From: Rhodospirillales bacterium | GTDB taxonomy: Bacteria; Pseudomonadota; Alphaproteobacteria; Rhodospirillales; Rhodospirillaceae | DNA: 64,000 nt | Assembly: GCA_028281845.1 (NCBI GenBank) | Contig: JANQJD010000008.1 | Location: 62,001 to 126,000 of the forward strand | Direction of reading: 5' to 3' | Shown here: in pieces, positions 26,900-34,924 of the stretch | Layout: every line of letters begins with the position of its first letter | Position numbering within the stretch: position 1 is the first letter of the stretch | Program-made: the position numbers and the translations under genes | Notes under the pieces: generated by a model | What the model saw: the letters and a program-made list of their open reading frames with translations, nothing else | What the model was told of the DNA's origin: nothing | The model's database searches: none

Positions 26900-27877
26900 C
26901 TAAGGGAGCGTGGCACAATAGCGTTCAATGCTCTCACGCACGCGTGAGTGTATGGGAGGTGTGAGAGGTGGTGGCAGAAATGCTATCCCCGTCACAGCTT
27001 CGTAAAGACTCACGTAACGGCGTGTGAAATCAACAACCTTTTCTAGCGGAAGCATTGGGATGGGCTGATGATAGGGATCACAACAGGCCAGGACCCATGA
27101 GCGTGCAAAGTCCTTATCTAAGTTCTCGGGCCTCTCTTCCCGAGACAGCCTGTCCTCGTAGGTGTCAGCGACCCAGTAGCGGCTGCTGTCAGGAGTGTGA
27201 ATTTCATCCGCTACCATCAGTCTACCATCTGTCGCGAAGCCGAATTCGTATTTTGTATCGGCGAGAATCAGCCCTCTGCGCCGTGCGATTGCACTGCCAC
27301 GAGCAAATAAACGCATAGCAATATCAGCAATACGTTCCCACTGTTTTGAGGAAAGAACACCATTTGTTACAATATCAGCAGGAGATATAGGCGTATCAAC
27401 TGCACCCTTCGTCGTAGGAGTAATTACTGGTTGCGGTAGCGGATGATTTTCTTGCAATCCCTCTGCAAAGCAGAGGCCATATAGGGTGCGTGCTCCTGCC
27501 TTGTACAAGGTCCAGAGAGAGGTTCTGCTAGTCCCAGTTATATAGGCACGCACGATGACTTCAAGCGGAATCATAGACAACTGTTCAACCACGACGACAT
27601 TAGGATCAATCGCTGCCCGCACATGATTAGCAACTATGTCAGCTGTCTGCTGAAACCAGTATAAGGCCATCTGGTTAAGAATCTGTCCCTTGAAGGGAAT
27701 ACAGCCAATGACCGTGTCAAACACGCTGATTCTGTCAGTGGACACCACTATCCTGCTCCCGTCTGCAAGGTCAAAGTTATCTCGGACCTTCCCGCGATGA
27801 CGGCATTGCAACGTTGGCAGATCGACACCAACGAGGGTTGCGGTGAGTCGCTGTTCTATCTCAGGCGTGTGACTCAT
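26900..27877 (-). CDS. purC: Phosphoribosylaminoimidazole-succinocarboxamide (SAICAR) synthase
   Basis: ATP-dependent ligation of aspartate to CAIR in purine synthesis. Motifs: RGKVRDNFDL (nucleotide loop), STDRISVFD, PLEVIVRAYITGTS, ILADTKYEFG and DEIHTPDSSRYW. 325 aa places it in the longer, yeast Ade1-like branch rather than the 240-aa bacterial form. Monocistronic, with short spacers on both sides. Bases about 27300-27380 are AT-rich. Confidence 0.97.
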   Translation of the reverse strand: MSHTPEIEQRLTATLVGVDLPTLQCRHRGKVRDNFDLADGSRIVVSTDRISVFDTVIGCIPFKGQILNQMALYWFQQTADIVANHVRAAIDPNVVVVEQLSMIPLEVIVRAYITGTSRTSLWTLYKAGARTLYGLCFAEGLQENHPLPQPVITPTTKGAVDTPISPADIVTNGVLSSKQWERIADIAMRLFARGSAIARRRGLILADTKYEFGFATDGRLMVADEIHTPDSSRYWVADTYEDRLSREERPENLDKDFARSWVLACCDPYHQPIPMLPLEKVVDFTRRYVSLYEAVTGIAFLPPPLTPPIHSRVRESIERYCATLP

Positions 27878-28094
27878 CCCTATTCACGTCAAATAAACCT
27901 TACAACAGCCCTTAGTCTGCTGAGCAGGCCATCTCTGCAGCTGCAGGGTCAGATCAGGGGCCCTCGGAAGGCTCCTCGCTCATTCTAACTCATTGCTGCC
28001 TAGAAATCGTCCAGAAACTATGTTAGAGCAGCACGGTTTCCAGTGCATTTCTTTATTTTGTCTCCATTCCTCTTTGTCGCTACAAGGAGACGCG

Positions 28095-29489
28095 GTGGAT
28101 ATGACCTTCGATGTCATCATGATAGGCAGTGGGCCGGGTGGGTATGTATGCGCCATCCGGGCAGCGCAACTTGGGCTTAAAGTTGCCTGTATTGAGAAAA
28201 GCCCGACATTGGGCGGGACATGTCTCAATATTGGTTGCATCCCATCGAAGACTTTACTCCACTCTTCGCACTTGTTCGATGTTGCCAAACGTACGTTCGT
28301 CACCCATGGCATTGGCGGCAGCGAGGGTCTCACTGTGAATCTGCCTGTCATGCAGGCACACAAGAACAAGACAGTTGAAGGACTCACCATGGGTATTGCA
28401 ACGCTGTTCCATAAAAATGGGATTGAGCATGTCGTGGGGAGTGGGCAGCTCTTAGGAGCAGGGAAAATCCGTGTCGGAGCACGGATTCTGGAGGCTGGCG
28501 CCATCGTTCTCGCCACGGGCGCCGAATCACTCAGGCTGCCCGATGTGCCGGTTGATGAAGAACACATCGTCACATCTACTGGCGCTCTGTCCTTACCCGC
28601 CGTGCCTACGCGGCTTGCGATCATAGGGGCTGGAGCAATTGGTCTGGAACTCGGGTCCGTGTGGCAGCGTCTGGGGGCACATGTCACAGTCATTGAAGGT
28701 CGTGACCACATTCTCCCCTCTATGGATGGGGAAGTGCGTCAGCATATGCAACGCCTTCTGGAACGGCAGGGCTTTGTATTCCGACTCGGCCACAAGGTCA
28801 CAGTGGCCGAACGATCAGAGACGGGTGTGGCGCTCACGGTAGAAAGAAACACAGGAGGTGGAAAAGAAGTACTTTCTGTGAATGTTTTACTGGTGGCCGT
28901 GGGGCGACGGCCTTACACAGATGGTCTTGATCTCGCTACGGCAGGCGTGGCCTGCGATTCCCAGGGATTCATTATTGTAGATCAGCATTTTGCCACTAGT
29001 GCTGCTGGTATCTATGCGATTGGGGATGTGATAGGTGGCACAATGCTCGCTCACAAGGCGACAGAAGAGGGAATTGCTGTTGCCGAACAGCTAGCCGGTC
29101 TATCTGGTCATGTGAATTATAACGCCATCCCACTAGTGGTCTATACATGGCCAGAGGTCGCAGCAGTCGGTCAGAGCGAGGAGGGCTTGCAAGAGTCTGG
29201 TATAAGGTATAAGGTGGGCAGGTTTCCGTTCTCTGCTAACGCACGTGCTCGTTGTCATGCCGAACACGCTGGCTTTGTCAAGCTTCTGGCAGACGCCCGC
29301 ACAGACAGGCTACTAGGGGCGCATGTCATTGGTCCTCATGCCGGCGATCTGATTGCAGAAGTGGTGCTAGGAGCAGAGTTTACAGCCGCTGCGGAGGATA
29401 TTGCGCGCACAAGCCATGCTCACCCTTCGCTGGCAGAGGCGGTACGTGAGGCGGCGTTAGCTGTAGGGGGAGGGGCGTTCCATCTTTGA
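28095..29489 (+). CDS. lpdA: Dihydrolipoamide dehydrogenase (E3)
   Basis: FAD/NAD disulfide oxidoreductase that reoxidises lipoamide in 2-oxoacid dehydrogenase or glycine cleavage complexes. FAD site MIGSGPGGYVCAIRAAQLG, redox-active disulfide GGTCLNIGCIPSK, NAD site IGAGAIGLELGSVWQRLG, and catalytic His-Glu in HAHPSLAEAVREAAL. About 464 aa is normal. GTG at 28095 is taken because AAGGAG lies 5 bases upstream; ATG at 28101 is the alternative. No E1 or E2 gene is adjacent, so its complex is not defined by this window. Confidence 0.95.
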   Translation: MDMTFDVIMIGSGPGGYVCAIRAAQLGLKVACIEKSPTLGGTCLNIGCIPSKTLLHSSHLFDVAKRTFVTHGIGGSEGLTVNLPVMQAHKNKTVEGLTMGIATLFHKNGIEHVVGSGQLLGAGKIRVGARILEAGAIVLATGAESLRLPDVPVDEEHIVTSTGALSLPAVPTRLAIIGAGAIGLELGSVWQRLGAHVTVIEGRDHILPSMDGEVRQHMQRLLERQGFVFRLGHKVTVAERSETGVALTVERNTGGGKEVLSVNVLLVAVGRRPYTDGLDLATAGVACDSQGFIIVDQHFATSAAGIYAIGDVIGGTMLAHKATEEGIAVAEQLAGLSGHVNYNAIPLVVYTWPEVAAVGQSEEGLQESGIRYKVGRFPFSANARARCHAEHAGFVKLLADARTDRLLGAHVIGPHAGDLIAEVVLGAEFTAAAEDIARTSHAHPSLAEAVREAALAVGGGAFHL

Positions 29490-29791
29490 TGGGAAGAGAC
29501 AGGGATGTGCAGGTATGTGCGCTGCGACACGCTCGATGGTGTTCTCCTTTTTGCTCCGTGTGAGAGCGAGAGAGGGTCAGAAAGAAGGCCAGACAATCTA
29601 CCGTCTCTCAACCCAAAAAGACGGCTCGATTCGGTTCAGGCGGTCCTGGATGGCAGGGGCACGGGTACGAAAGGCTATCCACCCCCTGTGATTCCGCTTG
29701 ACGACAGGCTCCATCGCAAACTTCGTCTTGCAGACGAACAACTGTTTCGGACAAAGTGCCAACAGCGCCCCGCGTATGCGGACACACTAGC
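29490..29791. other. Spacer between lpdA and the DUF2934 gene
   Basis: About 300 bases. A 106-codon rightward frame (29505-29825) runs through it, but it has no recognisable domain and overlaps the DUF2934 start, so it is not called. No convincing terminator or promoter was seen. Confidence 0.45.
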
Positions 29792-30115
29792 ATGGAAGCA
29801 AACAGGATGGGAACAGAATTTATGAAGCGGGTCCGTGAACGTGCCTACCAACTATGGGAGGCAGCAGGATGTGGGCATGGTCATGATATGGAGCACTGGT
29901 TGATGGCAGAATCCCAGATTGCCGCTGAACAGGCAACGGCGCAGAGCAAGTCGCCGCAACACACGTCCACGTCTGCGCCCACGTCTCCTGCCGAGACTCC
30001 CCAAAAGTCGTCGAGAGACCGCGGCAAGGCCGCTGCTAAGGAAAAAATGGAAAACAAGGAAATCCCCACTGTTGCTGCATCCCCTATCCCGCGCAAGACT
30101 CGGTCTAAAAAATAG
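29792..30115 (+). CDS. DUF2934 protein with a basic low-complexity tail
   Basis: Small protein of about 107 aa. The N-terminal core KRVRERAYQLWEAAG...DMEHWLMAE matches the DUF2934 pattern (RIRERAY-LWE-x-GRP...HW), a short helical domain of unknown function common in alphaproteobacteria. The remaining about 65 residues are Ala/Ser/Thr/Pro/Lys-rich and end in a Lys/Arg cluster (PRKTRSKK), like histone-H1-type tails, which hints at nucleic acid binding but proves nothing. Start uncertain: ATGs at 29792, 29807 or 29822; all keep the domain. It stands just ahead of the glycogen genes and is followed by a hairpin. Confidence 0.75.
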   Translation: MEANRMGTEFMKRVRERAYQLWEAAGCGHGHDMEHWLMAESQIAAEQATAQSKSPQHTSTSAPTSPAETPQKSSRDRGKAAAKEKMENKEIPTVAASPIPRKTRSKK

Positions 30116-30143
30116 GCTGCACCCGTGGAATCCCGGGTGCAGC
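30116..30143 (+). terminator. Strong hairpin after the DUF2934 gene
   Basis: GCTGCACCC-N10-GGGTGCAGC forms a perfect 9-bp stem that begins one base after the DUF2934 stop codon. Only TTGCCTGT follows on this strand, while AAAAAATA precedes the stem, so it would be a better terminator on the minus strand. A 7-T run occurs later (30224-30230). Confidence 0.5.
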
Positions 30144-30372
30144 TTGCCTGTCTCTGGTCTCTGGGAGGCAGTGAGCCCGGTAGAGATTTTCTGGGTAGGA
30201 ACGACTTGGGTCGGAAAGACTTTTTTTGTTACGGCTCGTCCGTGAAAGGCAGCTGTTCATAGGGGTTGACAGTTTTTTGGTAGCTGGAAGATGCAGGATG
30301 CATACCCTGGATATGGGGTTTGCTATCTTCAGAAGAAGGCGCCTGGCTGTAAAACAGAGGGTAGCATCAATC

Positions 30373-32574
30373 ATGAATGACCAAGCAATCGACGGAGCTG
30401 TTCTGAGTATCATTCATTCAGACCATGCGGATCCGTTCTCCATTCTCGGCATTCATCCTGCCGAGCCGGAAGCTGGGATGGTTATCCGAGCCTTCTTGCC
30501 ACATGCCCTGCGTGTCGATGTGGTGAATCCTGCAGGGACAATGCTGGCACAGATGGAGCGAATCCACCAACACGGATTCTTCTTGGCTCGATTTCCCGAG
30601 GCGACTGGGCCATTTGCGTACAGGTTCCGTCTGTACTTCTGGGGAGGGGATTGCATAGAAATAGAAGATTCTTATAGATTTCCACAAGTTTTAGGTGAGA
30701 TAGACCAGTATCTGCTTGCGGAAGGGACACACTTGCGCAGCTACGAGAAGCTTGGTGCCCATCCGATGGAAATGGATGGGATTGAGGGTGTTGCCTTCGC
30801 TGTTTGGGCGCCAAACGCACGGCGTGTGAGTGTGATCGGTGACTTTAATGAATGGGATGGTCGGCGGCACCCAATGCGTCTGCATCCCTCCTGCGGTGTG
30901 TGGGATATCTTCATACCGTGTATTGGCATTGGGACTCATTACAAGTTCGAAATTCGCGGACCGCATGGGAATCTGATGCCGGCGAAGGCTGATCCACATG
31001 CCTTTTGGTGCGAGATTCCGCCACAGACGGCTTCACGTGTCTATCAATCTAGATTCATGTGGACAGACGGCGAATGGATGCAAAAGCGCTCGCAGGGCAT
31101 AGGTCACGATCAACCTCTCTGCATTTATGAAGTCCATCTGATGTCGTGGCGGCGTAATCCAGAACAGGGATTCCGGTCTTTAAGCTATCGGGAGCTCGCG
31201 GAGGAGCTTGTTGACTACGTCAAGGAGATGGGCTACACTCACATTGAGTTGCTGCCTGTGAACGAACACCCGTTTCTGGGGTCTTGGGGCTATCAACCCA
31301 TTGCCCTGTTCGCGCCAACCAGCCGTCTTGGTGAACCAGACGATTTCCGCTATTTTGTCAATAGATGCCACGAAGCCCAAATCGGTGTCATTTTGGACTG
31401 GGTACCAGGCCACTTTCCAGAGGATGCCCATGGGCTCGGATTTTTTGACGGCACACATCTGTACGAACACATGGACCCTCGCCAGGGGCGGCATAGTGAC
31501 TGGGGGACTTTGGTCTATAACTACGACCGCTCTGAAGTACAAAACTTTTTGCTTTCCAACGCTCTTTTTTGGCTAGAGCAATACCACATTGATGGACTGC
31601 GTGTGGATGCTGTCGCGTCGATGATTTATCTTGATTACAGTCGCATTCCTGGAGAGTGGATACCGAACGAGTACGGAGGAAAAGAAAACCTAGCAGCGAT
31701 ATCCTTTCTGAAGCGTGTTAATGAAATCGTCTATGCCCAGCACTCTGGAGCCTTTACGTGCGCAGAAGAATCCACAGCGTGGCCCATGGTCTCCCGTCCC
31801 ACCTATCTGGGTGGACTGGGTTTCGGCTACAAGTGGAATATGGGCTGGATGCATGACACATTGCAATATATCTCAAAAGACCCAGTCTATAGGAGATTCC
31901 ACCATGATAAACTGACATTTGGCCTATTATACTCTTTTCACGAGAATTTCGTTCTTGCGATTTCCCATGATGAGGTTGTGCACGGTAAGGGATCTCTTGT
32001 GGGTAAGATGCCTGGTGACGAGTGGCGTAAGTTTGCCAATCTGCGGCTTTATTTCACCTTTATGTACACACAACCAGGTAAGAAGCTCTTGTTCATGGGA
32101 TCGGAGTTTGGGCAGACATGGGAATGGAATCATGATGACAGTCTCTCGTGGCACCTTCTGCAATACCCCGTCCATCAGGGTGCACAGAAATGTCTGCGTG
32201 ACCTGAATGTCCTTTACCGCAATGATACTGCCCTGCACCAACTAGACAACGAACAAGAGGGTTTCCTCTGGATCGATTGCCACGACCCCGACCAGAGTAT
32301 TTTGTCTTATGTCCGGCGGGGGCGCAACCAGGATGATTTCGTGATTGTAGTATGCAATTTCACGCCTGTTGTGCGGCAGAATTATCGAATTGGTGTACCA
32401 AAAAACGCAATTTACAAGGAAATTTTCAACTCTGATTCTGTCCTGTACGGCGGTAGCAACGTCGGCAATGCTGGTGCTGTGATGTCAGAGTCCGCTCCCA
32501 TGCATGATCAGCCATGTTCTCTGACGCTTATTCTTCCCCCTCTTGGGGCTGTGATGTTCAAGCCTGAGTCCTGA
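30373..32574 (+). CDS. glgB: 1,4-alpha-glucan branching enzyme
   Basis: Cuts alpha-1,4 chains and re-attaches them as alpha-1,6 branches in glycogen. N-terminal CBM48 modules (DPFSILGIHP, then FAVWAPNARRVSVIGDFNEWDG), GH13 barrel with ELLPVNEHPFLGSWGYQ, nucleophile Asp in DGLRVDAVASM, acid Glu in CAEESTAWP and ISHDEVVHGKGS. About 733 aa. Start set at MNDQAIDGAV (30373); the frame is open upstream without family similarity. First gene of glgB-glgX-malQ; the glgX start follows after 16 bases. No glgA, glgC or glgP gene lies nearby. Confidence 0.97.
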   Translation: MNDQAIDGAVLSIIHSDHADPFSILGIHPAEPEAGMVIRAFLPHALRVDVVNPAGTMLAQMERIHQHGFFLARFPEATGPFAYRFRLYFWGGDCIEIEDSYRFPQVLGEIDQYLLAEGTHLRSYEKLGAHPMEMDGIEGVAFAVWAPNARRVSVIGDFNEWDGRRHPMRLHPSCGVWDIFIPCIGIGTHYKFEIRGPHGNLMPAKADPHAFWCEIPPQTASRVYQSRFMWTDGEWMQKRSQGIGHDQPLCIYEVHLMSWRRNPEQGFRSLSYRELAEELVDYVKEMGYTHIELLPVNEHPFLGSWGYQPIALFAPTSRLGEPDDFRYFVNRCHEAQIGVILDWVPGHFPEDAHGLGFFDGTHLYEHMDPRQGRHSDWGTLVYNYDRSEVQNFLLSNALFWLEQYHIDGLRVDAVASMIYLDYSRIPGEWIPNEYGGKENLAAISFLKRVNEIVYAQHSGAFTCAEESTAWPMVSRPTYLGGLGFGYKWNMGWMHDTLQYISKDPVYRRFHHDKLTFGLLYSFHENFVLAISHDEVVHGKGSLVGKMPGDEWRKFANLRLYFTFMYTQPGKKLLFMGSEFGQTWEWNHDDSLSWHLLQYPVHQGAQKCLRDLNVLYRNDTALHQLDNEQEGFLWIDCHDPDQSILSYVRRGRNQDDFVIVVCNFTPVVRQNYRIGVPKNAIYKEIFNSDSVLYGGSNVGNAGAVMSESAPMHDQPCSLTLILPPLGAVMFKPES

Positions 32575-32590
32575 ACAGGGGTAGGATACG

Positions 32591-34924
32591 ATGGCCCAAT
32601 GGACGGTTTGGCCAGGCGTGCCCTATCCTCTAGGGGCGACTTGGGACGGATATGGTGTCAATTTCGCCTTGTTCTCTGCCGGTGCGGAGCGGGTTGAGCT
32701 GTGCTTGTTCGACTCAAGCGGTCAGCACGAACAAGCGCGCATTCCACTGTCTGAGTACACAGACCAGATATGGCACGCTTGTCTGCCGGAGTGTCGGCCA
32801 GGCCAACTGTATGGTTATAGGGTTTATGGACCCTATGAGCCTGCAAATGGCAGGCGATTCAACGGCAATAAACTACTGATTGACCCTTATGCCCGTGCTA
32901 TTGCTGGCAGGATCCATTGGCATGATGCTCTGTTCGGTTATCGCACCGATAGTCTGCACAAGGATCTGTCGTTTGATCGCCGTGATAGCGCCCGTTACAT
33001 GGCAAAGGGCGTTGTGACAACATCTGGGCCATCCCCATGCGACGAGAATCTGCCTCAGCGACCGCACACGCCATGGAGTCAGACTGTTCTCTATGAGGCT
33101 CACGTCGCTGGTCTTTCGCGGCGCCATCCGCATGTCCCAGCAAGTCAGCGCGGGACGTATGCGGGTCTGGCTTCGGAACCGATTCTGCGTCACTTGCAGA
33201 GCCTAGGCGTCACGGCTATCGAACTGTTACCTGTTTTCCCTTTTCTGGATGAACAGCATCTTGTTCAGAAGGGACTCACAAACTACTGGGGCTACAATCC
33301 TTTCGCTTTCTTTACCCCCCATTCTGCTTACATGGGTGAGACGGGCGGTGCTGAATTCCAATTAATGGTCCACCGCTTTCATGAAGCGGGCATTGAAGTG
33401 ATTCTGGACGTGGTCTTCAACCACACGGCAGAAGGTAGCCACCTTGGGCCAACCCTTTCTCTCAGAGGAATAGACAATCTGAGTTATTACCTTACCGTTC
33501 CCGGAAACGCCCGTTACTATATGGATCATACCGGCTGCGGTAACACATTAAACATACCGCATCCTCGTGTCATGCAGATGGTGACAGATTGCCTGCGCTA
33601 TTGGATGACAGAAATGGGGGTAGACGGCTTCCGTTTTGATCTTGCTCTGTCCTTGGCACGGCTCCCAAATGGGTATCACCCTGGGTGCCCATTTCTCTCT
33701 GCGATAGGCCAAGATCCCATTCTGTCCAGGGCAAAGCTAATTGCTGAACCGTGGGATCTCGGCTTGGGTGGCTACCATGTTGGACGCTTCCCCCCTGGCT
33801 GGGCAGAGTGGAACGACCGTTTTCGCGACACTGTGCGTGGTTTCTGGCGGGGGGATTATGGTCTCGTGAGCGACTTTGCCACTCGTGTGACAGGCTCCTC
33901 TGATCTGTTTAAACACGATGGCCGCCGTCCACAAGCCAGTATCAATTTCATCACTGCGCATGATGGATTCGCCTTGCATGACCTCGTCAGCTACACTGTT
34001 AAGCATAACGAGGCGAACGGCGAAGATAACCACGACGGCACTGATCATAACATCAGTTGGAACTGCGGTGTGGAGGGTGAAACGGCAGACCAAAGAGTCA
34101 ACGCTCTGCGTCAGCGCCAGAAGAAGAACATGCTTGCAACACTGCTCTTGTCCCAGGGTGTGCCAATGTTAGTCGCTGGTGATGAAATGGGACGGACTCA
34201 GCATGGCAACAACAACGCATATTGCCAAGATAATACAGTAAGCTGGGTTGATTGGTCCATGAGCAGGGCGGAGGAGGATCGCGCACTGTTGGACTTTACG
34301 CGCATGCTGCTTAGCTTACGCCGCAGATATGCCGTCTTTAGACGCACGACCTTCTTCACGGGAGCAGTGGTGCCCCCTCTTGGTGGGCTCAAGGATGTGA
34401 CTTGGTTGAGTGTCAGTGGCTGTGAGATGCAGGCGGAGGAATGGCGTGCGCCATTCATTCGCTGCTTTGGGTTTCACCTCAACAGTATGACGGATACGGA
34501 TCACACAGATCATGAGCGTTTCATTATCTTGCTGAATGCCCACGATGGCCCAGTAGACTTTTTTCTGCCTGCCGTTGCCTACGGCCAGCGGTGGACACGT
34601 GTATTCGACACAGCTAGGCCTGATTCCCATAGGCCTGATTCCCAAGAATCACAAGAATCAGCAGAAACATTTCTTGCTTCTACTGTGTACCCACTGGAGC
34701 CGCGCTCGTTCGTGCTCCTGCTCTGTGAGCAACCACTCTATGATCAAACACAAAGTGAAAATAATTCACACCATAATTCACACCATTTAGTTTGCAAGAC
34801 AGTCCTGAATCGTTCCAGGCAGCATATTCCTGGATATTCCCGACAGCAGCATAAGAAAATTTTGCGCAAATCCAGGACGCAGCAGCCTAGGAGAGAGCGA
34901 TCATGGATCAAAGTGAAACATTGA
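32591..34924 (+). CDS. glgX: Glycogen debranching enzyme GlgX
   Basis: Isoamylase-type GH13 enzyme that hydrolyses alpha-1,6 branches of phosphorylase-limited glycogen. N-terminal CBM48 (YPLGATWDGYGVNFALFSAGAERVELCLFD), NYWGYNPFAFF, DVVFNHTAEG, nucleophile in DGFRFDLALSLAR, acid in LIAEPWDLG and FITAHDGF. The family normally ends near YPLEPRSFVLLL (about residue 711). Here about 60 more residues follow, low-complexity and His/Asn/Arg-rich, containing tandem repeats (NNSHHNSHH), and run into the malQ start with a 22-base overlap. This looks like loss of the original stop and read-through into spacer. AGGGGTAGG lies before the ATG. Confidence 0.96.
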   Translation: MAQWTVWPGVPYPLGATWDGYGVNFALFSAGAERVELCLFDSSGQHEQARIPLSEYTDQIWHACLPECRPGQLYGYRVYGPYEPANGRRFNGNKLLIDPYARAIAGRIHWHDALFGYRTDSLHKDLSFDRRDSARYMAKGVVTTSGPSPCDENLPQRPHTPWSQTVLYEAHVAGLSRRHPHVPASQRGTYAGLASEPILRHLQSLGVTAIELLPVFPFLDEQHLVQKGLTNYWGYNPFAFFTPHSAYMGETGGAEFQLMVHRFHEAGIEVILDVVFNHTAEGSHLGPTLSLRGIDNLSYYLTVPGNARYYMDHTGCGNTLNIPHPRVMQMVTDCLRYWMTEMGVDGFRFDLALSLARLPNGYHPGCPFLSAIGQDPILSRAKLIAEPWDLGLGGYHVGRFPPGWAEWNDRFRDTVRGFWRGDYGLVSDFATRVTGSSDLFKHDGRRPQASINFITAHDGFALHDLVSYTVKHNEANGEDNHDGTDHNISWNCGVEGETADQRVNALRQRQKKNMLATLLLSQGVPMLVAGDEMGRTQHGNNNAYCQDNTVSWVDWSMSRAEEDRALLDFTRMLLSLRRRYAVFRRTTFFTGAVVPPLGGLKDVTWLSVSGCEMQAEEWRAPFIRCFGFHLNSMTDTDHTDHERFIILLNAHDGPVDFFLPAVAYGQRWTRVFDTARPDSHRPDSQESQESAETFLASTVYPLEPRSFVLLLCEQPLYDQTQSENNSHHNSHHLVCKTVLNRSRQHIPGYSRQQHKKILRKSRTQQPRRERSWIKVKH
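34615..34660. repeat. Two in-frame tandem duplications in the glgX 3' region
   Basis: TAGGCCTGATTCCCA occurs at 34615-34629 and 34630-34644 (15 bp, giving RPDSH-RPDSQ), then CAAGAATCA at 34643-34651 and 34652-34660 (9 bp, giving QES-QES). Both unit lengths are multiples of three, so the reading frame survives. Confidence 0.95.
34761..34784. repeat. 12-bp in-frame tandem duplication in the glgX tail
   Basis: ATAATTCACACC occurs at 34761-34772 and 34773-34784, giving NNSHHNSHH in the C-terminal extension of GlgX. Confidence 0.95.

Noticed and set aside
29505-29825. 106-codon frame between lpdA and the DUF2934 gene
   Set aside because: No recognisable domain and it overlaps the better supported DUF2934 frame.
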